6,449 bases of DNA from an uncultured Eubacteriales bacterium (lineage in GTDB: Bacteria; Bacillota_A; Clostridia; Christensenellales; Aristaeellaceae). The position numbers were made by a program, and so were the translations under genes. Positions 1 through 5,968 of this stretch are shown one piece after another; position 1 is the first letter of the stretch, and each line of letters starts with the position of its first letter. The DNA is taken from the NCBI GenBank assembly GCA_902766515.1, contig CACXEB010000352.1:1-6449 (forward strand), written 5' to 3'. The notes under the pieces are model-generated. The model was not told the DNA's origin and did not search any database. It worked only from the letters and a program-made list of their open reading frames with translations.

Positions 1-15
1 CCCGCTGTCCTGGCC

Positions 16-489
16 ATGGTCCGGCAGCTGAAGGCGGAGGATTTCCCGGAGGAGATCCTCGCCTTCCGGGATGAATACGCGTTCCTGTCGAACGATTTTC
101 CCGCGCCGGTCCTGTATCAGGGGATCACTTACCCGTGCGCGGAGTCGGCCTTCCAGGCGTCCAAAACCGCCGATCCCGCCCTGCAGGCCTGGTTTGCGCA
201 GGCCGGCGCGGAGAAGGCGAAGCAGAAGGGCGGCCGGCTGACGCCCCAAGCCGGCTGGGAGGAAGCACAGGACGATATCATGCGGGAGATCGTGCGCCTG
301 AAATTCACGCAGAACCCGGTTCTCCGGGAAAAACTGCTCGCCACCGGCAGCCGGCGCCTCATCAACGGCGTCAAGGGGAAAAAGGCCCCCCGCTGGGGCG
401 TGGACACGGTCACCTGGGAAGGTGAAAACCGGCTCGGTGCCCTCCTGACGGCGCTGAGGGACGAATGGAAAACGGAGGGAGATTCATGA
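16..489 (+). CDS. NADAR family protein, YbiA-like (first of two); N-terminus uncertain
   Basis: NADAR proteins are N-glycosidases; characterised members cleave reactive intermediates of riboflavin synthesis or remove ADP-ribose from guanine. Visible family features, numbered from the ATG at 16, are EYAFLSN at 20-26, TYP-x-x-E-x-AFQA-x-K at 38-50 with the conserved Glu43, KFTQNP at 96-101, RWG at 126-128 and GENRLG at 136-141. About 157 aa matches the single-domain family. Oddity: the acidic Glu...Asp-x-x-Trp-Gly segment typical of YbiA reads INGVKGKKAPRWG, without the acidic residues, so activity may be altered. No ribosome binding site is visible in the 15 bases before the ATG and that frame stays open to the left edge, so the true start may lie outside the window. 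Its stop overlaps the next start (ATGA). The family call is firm; the substrate is unknown. Confidence 0.85.
   Translation: MVRQLKAEDFPEEILAFRDEYAFLSNDFPAPVLYQGITYPCAESAFQASKTADPALQAWFAQAGAEKAKQKGGRLTPQAGWEEAQDDIMREIVRLKFTQNPVLREKLLATGSRRLINGVKGKKAPRWGVDTVTWEGENRLGALLTALRDEWKTEGDS
474..480 (+). promoter_or_regulatory. Ribosome binding site of second NADAR gene
   Basis: GGAGGGA lies 5 nt before the ATG at 486 and inside the end of the preceding gene. It selects ATG 486 over the in-frame ATG at 465, which has no such motif. The 486 start also gives a 4-nt ATGA overlap with the upstream stop, suggesting translational coupling. Confidence 0.8.
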
Positions 490-1046
490 AGTACACAAGA
501 GAAGACCTGATCGCCCGATACAACGCGGGCGAACCGATGAACGTCATCGCCTTCTGGGGCCATACGCCCCACCCCCGGAAGATGACGAAAGCCTGCTTCA
601 GCCAGTGGTACGACTGCGGGTTCGAGGCGGACGGCGTGCGGTACCACACCGCGGAACAGTATATGATGGCGCAGAAGGCCCTCCTGATGGGCGATCCGGA
701 GACCCTCGCCAAAATCATGGCGGCGGATCATCCCGAGGCCTATAAAGCGCTGGGGCGCGAGGTGCAGCACTTTGACGCGGAGCTGTGGGACCGGGAAAAA
801 TACAATGTGGTGCTCCGGGGCAGCCTGGCGAAGTTTTCCCAGAACCCCGAGCTGCTGGCCTTCCTGCTCGGCACCGGCGACAGCGGGCTGGCGGAGGGCA
901 GCCCCTACGACGGCATCTGGGGCGTAAAGCTGGCCATCGATGATCCCCGGATCCAGGACCCCAACGAATGGCAGGGCGAAAACCTGCTGGGCTTCGCGCT
1001 GATGGAAGCGCGTGATATCCTGCGTGAGCGTTGTCAGGACATTTGA
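486..1046 (+). CDS. NADAR family protein, long form (second of two)
   Basis: This is a 186-aa NADAR-superfamily protein of the longer type opening with FWGH (residues 23-26) and FSQWY (38-42). Family signatures follow: RYHTAEQYMMAQK at 52-64 with conserved Glu57, KFSQNPELLAFLLGTGD at 116-132, then Glu137 and Asp142 before WG at 145-146, and GENLLG at 164-169. All residues usually taken as the active-site set are present, unlike in its upstream neighbour. The family hydrolyses N-glycosidic bonds in nucleotide-like substrates (riboflavin-pathway intermediates, ADP-ribosylated guanine); which applies here is not visible. No signal peptide or membrane segment is seen, so it is cytoplasmic. The start was chosen by the GGAGGGA site at 474-480 and the ATGA overlap. 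The next gene begins 93 nt later on the same strand, with no terminator visible between. Confidence 0.9.
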   Translation: MKYTREDLIARYNAGEPMNVIAFWGHTPHPRKMTKACFSQWYDCGFEADGVRYHTAEQYMMAQKALLMGDPETLAKIMAADHPEAYKALGREVQHFDAELWDREKYNVVLRGSLAKFSQNPELLAFLLGTGDSGLAEGSPYDGIWGVKLAIDDPRIQDPNEWQGENLLGFALMEARDILRERCQDI

Positions 1047-1139
1047 CCAGCGGGAAACCGGACAGCGCGCTTGTTCCGGCCGGGCACAGCTGCTGCATGA
1101 AATGAACCCGGCGCAAAAGAGGAAGGGAGGCCGATCGCG

Positions 1140-1952
1140 ATGAAAGAACGGATTCAGCGGGTATTCGATACGGACAAGCCGATCATCGGCATGCTGCACC
1201 TGAACGGCCTGTCCCCCGACAGCGTCCATGACCAGGCCATGCGCGAGATCGAACAGTACTATGCAAACGGCGTCGACGCCATCCTGGTCGAGGACTATTT
1301 CGGCACGCCGGACGACGTCGAATGGGCGCTGGACTGCCTGCATACCCACTATGCAGGCCGGGTCTACGGCGTGAACCTGCTGAGCGACCCGGAAAAGGGA
1401 TTCGCGCTCACGCAGCAGTACGGCGCCGCCTTCCTGCAGATCGATTCGGTCTGCGGCCACCTGCGCCCGGGCAGCGGCATGAGGGGCCATGACAAGCCCA
1501 ACCTATACAGCAGGACCTGCGACGGCGATTACGCAGAACGCCTCGCGGAGCTCCGGGCCCGGTATCCGGTCTTCCTGCTCGGCGGCGTGCGCTTCAAGTA
1601 CCAGCCGGTCCGCTCCGGGCGCAGCGTGGAGGAGGACCTGGCGATCGGCAAAGGCCGCTGCGACGCCGTAGTCGTGACCGGCGAGGGCACCGGAATGGAC
1701 ACGGGGATGGAAAAAATCCGGCAGTTCCGGGACGCGCTGGGCGATTTCCCGCTCTTCGTCGGCGCGGGCGTCACCGCGGAGGCCTGCCAACAGCAGCTGT
1801 CCGTCGCTGACGGCGCGATCGTGGGCAGCTGGTTCAAGCAGGGCGGCACCACGGAAGCGCCGGTGGACCCGGACCGGGTCCGGCAGTTCATGGAGATCGT
1901 CAAAGCGCTCCGGACCGTGCGGCCGGAAGCGGCCCCCGGGAAGGAGGAATGA
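1140..1952 (+). CDS. BtpA/SgcQ-family TIM-barrel protein, divergent member
   Basis: A 270-aa protein resembling the BtpA/SgcQ family, predicted TIM barrels of unsettled biochemistry (BtpA is linked to photosystem I accumulation in cyanobacteria; SgcQ sits in an E. coli sugar gene cluster). Barrel-like segments are PIIGMLHL at 14-21, NGVDAILVED at 43-52, VYGVNLL at 75-81, FLLGGVRFKYQPV at 145-157, CDAVVVTGEGTG at 174-185, FVGAGVT at 206-212 and ADGAIVGSWFKQGG at 223-236. The last, followed by PVDPDRVRQFM (241-251), is the strongest family signature and resembles a phosphate-binding barrel end. The GGVRFKYQPVRSGRS stretch (148-162) is not one I associate with typical BtpA and may mark a subfamily. 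A GGGAGG site at 1125-1130 supports the start. Association with two NADAR genes suggests a nucleotide- or ribose-derived substrate; this is inference. Confidence 0.75.
   Translation: MKERIQRVFDTDKPIIGMLHLNGLSPDSVHDQAMREIEQYYANGVDAILVEDYFGTPDDVEWALDCLHTHYAGRVYGVNLLSDPEKGFALTQQYGAAFLQIDSVCGHLRPGSGMRGHDKPNLYSRTCDGDYAERLAELRARYPVFLLGGVRFKYQPVRSGRSVEEDLAIGKGRCDAVVVTGEGTGMDTGMEKIRQFRDALGDFPLFVGAGVTAEACQQQLSVADGAIVGSWFKQGGTTEAPVDPDRVRQFMEIVKALRTVRPEAAPGKEE
1941..1948 (+). promoter_or_regulatory. Ribosome binding site of DUF1810 gene
   Basis: AAGGAGGA ends 6 nt before ATG 1955 but directly abuts ATG 1949. The spacing therefore favours 1955 as the start. The site lies within the last codons of the barrel-protein gene, so the two genes are probably translationally coupled. 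Confidence 0.75.
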
Positions 1953-1954
1953 GC

Positions 1955-2383
1955 ATGGAATACCACCTGGACCGGTTCGTCAGCGCGCAGGCGCATGACT
2001 ATGCCATGGCGCTGGGCGAGGTCCGGAACGGACGGAAGGTCAACCACTGGATGTGGTATATTTTCCCGCAGCTGCGCGGCCTGGGCGGCAGCAGCATGTC
2101 GGACTATTACGGGATCACCTGCCTGGATGAGGCGCGGGCCTACCTGGCCGACCCCGTGCTGGGGCCGAGGCTGGTCGAAATCAGCGAGGCGCTGATGGCG
2201 CTCGAGGACAAGGACGCGGCCCGGATCTTCGGCTATCCGGACGTCCTGAAGCTCCGCTCCTGCATGACGCTGTTCGCGGAGGCAGGCGGAAAGGATTCCG
2301 TATTCCGACGGGTGCTGGACGCCTACTACCACGGCGAAAAGGACCCCGGCACCCTCGCCCTGCTGGCGATGCAGGGGCAATAA
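1955..2383 (+). CDS. DUF1810 family protein
   Basis: A 142-aa small cytoplasmic protein of the DUF1810 family, whose biochemical role is not established; some members carry a misleading 'calpastatin' label. Diagnostic features are the N-terminal LDRFVSAQ (5-12), the hallmark HWMWYIFPQLRGLG (31-44), LDEARAYLADPVLGPRL (57-73), IFGYPDVLKLRSCMTLF (91-107) and a C-terminal FRRVLDAYYHGEKDPGTL segment (117-134). Length is normal for the family and no part seems missing. The start at 1955 is preferred on ribosome-binding-site spacing; the alternative at 1949 would add two residues. The gene starts 2 nt after the barrel gene's stop and is last in the left cluster, with its TAA inside the terminator stem. 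Co-location with NADAR genes suggests a shared nucleotide-related role, by inference only. Confidence 0.88.
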   Translation: MEYHLDRFVSAQAHDYAMALGEVRNGRKVNHWMWYIFPQLRGLGGSSMSDYYGITCLDEARAYLADPVLGPRLVEISEALMALEDKDAARIFGYPDVLKLRSCMTLFAEAGGKDSVFRRVLDAYYHGEKDPGTLALLAMQGQ

Positions 2384-2428
2384 AAACACTGTCACCCGGC
2401 AGGCATCCTGCCGGGTGACAGTGTTTTT
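2382..2428. terminator. Bidirectional intrinsic terminator
   Basis: A perfect 22-bp inverted repeat (arms 2382-2403 and 2407-2428) encloses a 3-nt CAT loop. The GC-rich stem core (ACCCGGCAGG against CCTGCCGGGT) is flanked by AAAAA on the left and TTTTT on the right, so both strands yield a hairpin with a U-run. It sits between convergent genes, overlapping the DUF1810 stop codon and ending 25 nt before the GH28 stop, so it should terminate both transcription units. Confidence 0.93.
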
Positions 2429-2453
2429 CTTCACGTATATGGCGTGCGAAAAC

Positions 2454-3788
2454 TCACTCCCACCGTATCTCCGTCCTCCCGCAGTCCTCCGTTTCCGTCA
2501 GCGTGCCGTCCCAGGCCTCGCCGTCCCCGGTGAAGGCGGCGGTGCTGTCGCGCAGGACGAGGCCGTCCGCGGAACGGGCGTACAGGGCGGGGATGCTGTG
2601 GGGATAGACGTGGCGCTCCGACGGCTGCTCGTCAAACAGGCCGCCGGGCTGGGTGCTCTGGCGGACGAAGCGCAGGTGGATTTCGCGCAGGCGCACGTCC
2701 TCGATCGGGCAGTCCGCCTCCCCGGCGATGAACAGGCTGCTCTCGCAGTCCAGCCGGATATCCGAAAATGAAAGGCGGCGGATATGGCCCGGAAAGCGGT
2801 CCGGCTGGCCGCGGCGGCGGGTCGCGCTGATGAACAACGGCTCACCCTTGCCCCACCAGCCCGGCGCCCCGGGCAGGTCATACGCGTCGGCATAGCGGCG
2901 CACCGCGCCGACCAGGTGATGCACCTGGATGTCCTCCACCGTGCCGCCGTCGCGCACCCAGATGCCGACGCCCCGCGAGCAGTCCCGCACCACGGTGTCG
3001 GACAGGATCACGCGCCGGATCGTCCCGTGGGTCTCCGTGCCGATCTTGAGGGCGGAATCCCGGGAGTGCAGCACGCAGCCGCTGATCGTCACGTTTTCGC
3101 AGGGTCCGTAGCGCTTCGCCATCGGCGCGGTGGATTTCAGCACGATCGCGTCGTCGCCGGTCTCCACCAGGCAGTTGGAGATCACCACGTTCCGGCAGCA
3201 GTCCGGATCGATGCCGTCGTTGTTCGCGCCGCGGTCGTCGTTCAGGATGCGGATGTCATGGATGCGCACGTCCCGGCAGCCCGCCATGTGCAGCGTCCAG
3301 AAGGCCGCGTTGCGGAGGGTCACGCCGCCGATCTCCAGCCCGCGGATGTTTTCAAACAGGACCATGCGCGGCCGGAAGGACGCGCAGCGGTACGGACACT
3401 CGTGAAAGCCGCTGTCCACATCCGCGTCGGTGAACACCCGGTCCCCCTGGCCGTCGATCACCCCGCCGCCGGTGATCCGGACGTCCTCGGCGTCCCGGCC
3501 GCCGAGGAAAAACCCGCCGTTCCAGCCGTCCACCGGCCCCTCCTCGGGCGAGGCGGGGAAGGGGAAGATCTCGCTTTCATCCAGGCTGGAGACCAGGCAG
3601 GCGCCGCTCTCCAGCTGCAGGGTCACATGGCTTTTCAGCAGCACGGATCCGGACAGCCAGCGCCCGGCGGGGATGAGCACCGTCCCGCCGCCGTCCCCGG
3701 CCGCCGCGTCCACCGCCGACTGGATGGCCGCGGCGCAGTTGGTCCGCCCGTCCGGGACCGCGCCGAAATCAATGATGGATCGCAGCAT
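2454..3788 (-). CDS. Glycoside hydrolase family 28 (polygalacturonase-like), cytoplasmic
   Basis: A 444-aa right-handed beta-helix enzyme of GH28, which hydrolyses galacturonide linkages in pectin. The N-terminal pectate-lyase-like opening is DFGAVPDGRTNCAAAIQSAVD (7-27). The catalytic region has NNDGID (189-194, usual form NTDGID) and GDDAIVLKS (211-219), supplying Asp191, Asp212 and Asp213. The GHG element is not conserved: the aligned stretch reads SRDSALKIGTETHG (242-255), and the RIK element is replaced by RGVGIWVRDGG (272-282). This points to a GH28 subgroup with a different substrate, perhaps rhamnogalacturonan or short oligomers. No signal peptide is present, so it should act on imported oligosaccharides. 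AAAGGAGGC at 3793-3801 supports the start and overlaps the upstream AraC stop codon (11-nt gap), so the genes are co-transcribed. Family call strong; exact specificity unknown. Confidence 0.9.
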   Translation of the reverse strand: MLRSIIDFGAVPDGRTNCAAAIQSAVDAAAGDGGGTVLIPAGRWLSGSVLLKSHVTLQLESGACLVSSLDESEIFPFPASPEEGPVDGWNGGFFLGGRDAEDVRITGGGVIDGQGDRVFTDADVDSGFHECPYRCASFRPRMVLFENIRGLEIGGVTLRNAAFWTLHMAGCRDVRIHDIRILNDDRGANNDGIDPDCCRNVVISNCLVETGDDAIVLKSTAPMAKRYGPCENVTISGCVLHSRDSALKIGTETHGTIRRVILSDTVVRDCSRGVGIWVRDGGTVEDIQVHHLVGAVRRYADAYDLPGAPGWWGKGEPLFISATRRRGQPDRFPGHIRRLSFSDIRLDCESSLFIAGEADCPIEDVRLREIHLRFVRQSTQPGGLFDEQPSERHVYPHSIPALYARSADGLVLRDSTAAFTGDGEAWDGTLTETEDCGRTEIRWE

Positions 3789-3799
3789 GGGAGCCTCCT

Positions 3800-4750
3800 T
3801 TACGAAGCGTCTTCCGTTTCAATATGTTCCGCCTCCGTCCATCCGCTGAAGGTCAGCAGGGAAGGCCGGAGGTTGTTGCCCTCGGTCCTGCGCCATACGG
3901 TGGGCGTGCAGCCCATGGCGCTGCTGAAATGCCGGTTGTAGCTGCTCAGGGTGTTGTAGCCCACCATCCCGGCGATCTCCGTAATGGAGCGCACCGACGA
4001 GCGGAGCAGCGAGCAGCTTTTGAGGATCCGGGTCTGGTGCAGGAAGTTGAGCGGTGAGGTGCCCGTCTGCTCCTTGAACAGCCGCCGGAAATGCGTCGGG
4101 CTCAGGTGGCAGGCCTCCGCCAGGATCTCCTGCGGAAACTCCTGCATATAATGATCGTGGATGTAGCTGAACGCCGGCGCGAGCGCGTGGATATACGGGT
4201 CGCGCACCGTCTCGCTGCCGTCCTGGCCGTACACCCGCAGCAGGTTCATGAGCAGGGCCGTGCACAGGCCGCGGACGCAGACCTGGTACCCGGGCAGGCA
4301 GCGGGTCAGCTCATCGATCAGCTCCAGGACCAGCGGCGCGGCCCAGGGATGCGCCGCCGGGGACAGGATCAGGTTGCAGTCCGACAGGAAGCGCCGGCTG
4401 TCCGGCAGGTTGGCGTATTCGCCCAGCGCCGAATCCCCCAGCAGCGCGTCCGGGTCCAGGAAGAGGTAGCTCCACAGGCTGCGCTCCCCGGCGTCGGACC
4501 AGGTGGTGTGCGGCACGTTGCGGGCGATGCACGTCACGTCGCCCGCATGGAAGGGCACGCGCTGGCGGTCGAACATCATGGTGCCGCCGGCGGAATGGCA
4601 GATGCCGATCTCCAGGCAGTTGTGGAAGTGCAGGTGCTGGGCCGGCACGGCGCTGATCCGCCACCGGTCGCCGCTCAGCGCCATGATCGGGAATTCCGCC
4701 GGCAGCTCGTAGCTGCGGTACTCAAGGACGGTCCGACGCGGGCGCGCCAT
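3800..4750 (-). CDS. AraC-family transcriptional regulator with N-terminal cupin
   Basis: A 316-aa regulator with an AraC-type sugar-sensing cupin followed by a DNA-binding domain. The cupin region is at about 37-85 (AQHLHFHNCLEIGICHSAGG, then FHAGDVTCIARNVPHT). The C-terminal domain spans about 190-288 with two helix-turn-helix units: ILAEACHLSPTHFRRLFKEQTGTSP (209-233) and ITEIAGMVGYNTLSSYNRHFSSAMGCTP (256-283). About 28 residues of nonconserved tail follow. The start at 4750 has AGGAGGC (4758-4764) 7 nt upstream; an in-frame ATG at 4768 has none. It overlaps the LacI-type gene by 29 nt and precedes the GH28 gene by 11 nt, so it probably activates pectin-related genes in response to a sugar acid. 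The ligand is unknown. Confidence 0.92.
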   Translation of the reverse strand: MARPRRTVLEYRSYELPAEFPIMALSGDRWRISAVPAQHLHFHNCLEIGICHSAGGTMMFDRQRVPFHAGDVTCIARNVPHTTWSDAGERSLWSYLFLDPDALLGDSALGEYANLPDSRRFLSDCNLILSPAAHPWAAPLVLELIDELTRCLPGYQVCVRGLCTALLMNLLRVYGQDGSETVRDPYIHALAPAFSYIHDHYMQEFPQEILAEACHLSPTHFRRLFKEQTGTSPLNFLHQTRILKSCSLLRSSVRSITEIAGMVGYNTLSSYNRHFSSAMGCTPTVWRRTEGNNLRPSLLTFSGWTEAEHIETEDAS

Positions 4751-5786
4751 CGCTTTTGCCTCCTGCATGAAGATTCGCGCAGGAATCCCGCACGACCAGC
4801 TCCCAGTCGCCGGTCTCCTGCTTGTTTTCGCCGCTGATCAGCAGCTGGACCGCCCGCGCGCCGGTGCGCTGCTGGTGCGAGTTGATGCTGGTCAGCGCCG
4901 GCACCAGGTAGGGCGCGCAGAACAGGTCGTCGCAGCCGATGATGGACAGCTGCTCCGGCATCTTCAGGCCGCGGGCGCGGGCCTCCGCCTGGCAGCCCAT
5001 GGCCACCAGGTCGTTCATGGCAATGATGGCCGTCGGCCAGTAATCCGGCTTCAGGGCGTCCAGCATGCCCGCCAGCGCCGTCCGCCCCGCTTCGGCGGTC
5101 CCCCGGCAGTACACACGGTAGGAATCGGTACAGGGCAGGCGCGCGTCCCGCAGGCCCTCGCGGTAGCCCACGTCCCGCCGCATGGGGTCCCGGTCCTCCT
5201 CCACGCCGCCGATAAAGGCGATGCGCTCATGCCCCAGGGACACGAGATAGGCGACGATCTCCCGGATCATGGCGGCGTTATTGTTGGTCACGCACGGGAA
5301 ATCATACCAGGGCGGCACGCAGCCGATCAGCACCACCGGCATGACGCGCCGAAGCTCCCGGAGGGACGCCAGCACCTGGCCGTCATGGTCGGCGGGCAGG
5401 TATTCGACGCAGACGATGATGCCGTCCAGCCGCCGCTCCGCCAGCATGGTCGCCGGGTTGTACGCCCGGGTATCCAGGCTGCTCCACGGAAACAGGCTGA
5501 CCGTATAGCCCAGCCGGCTGGCCTCCTCCTGCGCGCCGGTAAAGATCATGGCGTAGTGGGGATTCAGCAGCTTGGGCAGGATGATTCCCAGCGAATGGGT
5601 CGTCTTGCTGATCAGGCCCCGGGCGATGGAGCTGGGCCGGTAATTCCGGCGGTCGATCGCCGACTGCACCTTCTCCCGCGTCGCGGCGGACACCTTGCTT
5701 TCCCCCCGCAGCACGCGCGAAACCGTCGCGATGGACACCCCGGCGTCCGCGGCGATATCATAAATGGTCACGTTGTCGTTGGGCAT
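4722..5786 (-). CDS. LacI-family transcriptional repressor
   Basis: A 354-aa repressor of LacI/GalR type. The N-terminal helix-turn-helix is TIYDIAADAGVSIATVSRVLRG (7-28), followed by the minor-groove hinge helix region RPSSIARGLIS (50-60). The periplasmic-binding-protein-like sensor begins at HSLGIILPKLLNPHY (64-78); typical later elements are GHERIAFIGG (185-194), PTAIIAMNDLVAMGC (251-265) and LSIIGCDDL (280-288). The ATVSRV recognition helix is of the kind that binds operators with a central CG, matching the two AAGCGCT sites upstream. GGAGGAGG at 5793-5800 lies 6 nt before the start. The last ~14 residues are a nonconserved tail overlapping the AraC gene. It is divergent from the GH105 gene, so it likely controls that gene and itself. 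The inducer is unknown, probably a pectin-derived sugar. Confidence 0.94.
   Translation of the reverse strand: MPNDNVTIYDIAADAGVSIATVSRVLRGESKVSAATREKVQSAIDRRNYRPSSIARGLISKTTHSLGIILPKLLNPHYAMIFTGAQEEASRLGYTVSLFPWSSLDTRAYNPATMLAERRLDGIIVCVEYLPADHDGQVLASLRELRRVMPVVLIGCVPPWYDFPCVTNNNAAMIREIVAYLVSLGHERIAFIGGVEEDRDPMRRDVGYREGLRDARLPCTDSYRVYCRGTAEAGRTALAGMLDALKPDYWPTAIIAMNDLVAMGCQAEARARGLKMPEQLSIIGCDDLFCAPYLVPALTSINSHQQRTGARAVQLLISGENKQETGDWELVVRDSCANLHAGGKSDGAPASDRP
4758..4764 (-). promoter_or_regulatory. Ribosome binding site that sets the AraC start
   Basis: On the - strand AGGAGGC stands 7 nt before ATG 4750. It lies downstream of the alternative ATG at 4768, so it can serve only the 4750 start. 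It is inside the LacI-type coding region, consistent with coupled translation. Confidence 0.8.
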
Positions 5787-5846
5787 GTCCTGCCTCCTCC
5801 CGTGCCCGGACCGGCCCCGCCTGGGCAGGGACCGGCGCCCGTAATG

Positions 5847-5862
5847 ATGTAAGCGCTTTGAT
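5847..5862. promoter_or_regulatory. LacI-type operator 1, regulator side
   Basis: The site ATGTAAGCGCTTTGAT is centred on the palindrome AAGCGCTT (5851-5858). It lies just downstream of the predicted -10 box for the LacI-type gene and covers its expected start point near 5854, so binding would block that transcript (autoregulation). It misses the Bacillus cre consensus by one base. The local LacI-type protein is the natural candidate binder. Confidence 0.75.
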
Positions 5863-5889
5863 TATACATCACATGTCATAAAAGTGCAA
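5861..5889 (-). promoter_or_regulatory. Probable promoter of the LacI-AraC-GH28 unit
   Basis: On the - strand a perfect TATAAT (5861-5866) is preceded, 17 nt upstream, by TTGCAC (5884-5889). The -35 matches the sigma-70 consensus poorly (3 of 6), so a weaker or activator-assisted promoter is likely. It gives a leader of about 68 nt before the LacI-type start. Confidence 0.55.
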
Positions 5890-5935
5890 GTATTCCCCAT
5901 AAAAACATGAAAAGCACGTAAAAAATGTCAAAAAA
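5880..5935. promoter_or_regulatory. Phased A-tracts between the divergent promoters
   Basis: A-runs occur at 5880-5883, 5901-5905, 5910-5913, 5920-5925 and 5930-5935. Centres are about 21, 9, 11 and 10 bp apart, close to multiples of the helical repeat. This predicts intrinsic bending. The last run sits 4 nt upstream of the GH105 -35 box, where a proximal UP element would be. Confidence 0.55.
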
Positions 5936-5939
5936 TGTA

Positions 5940-5968
5940 TTGACACCCGGCATGCACCATATTATAAT
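5940..5968 (+). promoter_or_regulatory. Consensus sigma-70/sigma-A promoter of the GH105 gene
   Basis: TTGACA (5940-5945) and TATAAT (5963-5968) are both exact consensus hexamers with the ideal 17-nt spacing. The predicted start is near 5975, inside operator 2. Such a strong core promoter implies that control is mainly by repression. The leader to ATG 6015 is about 40 nt. Confidence 0.9.

Noticed and set aside
16..1046. DarT-NADAR toxin-antitoxin system
   Set aside because: No DarT-like ADP-ribosyltransferase is encoded in the window; a partner could exist to the left but cannot be claimed.
1047..1139. Imperfect hairpin (CCGGACA against TGTTCCGG) between the second NADAR and the barrel gene, considered as a terminator or promoter region
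   Set aside because: The stem contains a bulge and has no following T-run, and no -35/-10 pair with proper spacing was found; the gap looks like simple operon spacing.
129..1490. Long open frame on the - strand across the NADAR and barrel genes
   Set aside because: It runs antisense to three genes with clear family motifs, has no recognisable domain, and is typical of stop-poor shadow frames in GC-rich DNA.
2784..3941. Long open frame on the + strand opposite GH28
   Set aside because: Its product is rich in Ala, Arg, His and Val without domain motifs, while the opposite strand encodes a clear GH28 with a good ribosome binding site.
5801..5840. GC-rich leader of the LacI-type gene with two GGACCGG copies, considered as a riboswitch or attenuator
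   Set aside because: No known riboswitch pattern, no leader peptide and no clear terminator hairpin with a U-run could be made out.
4767..5852. Long open frame on the + strand opposite the LacI-type gene
   Set aside because: It is low-complexity antisense translation; the - strand frame has an intact helix-turn-helix and sensor domain.
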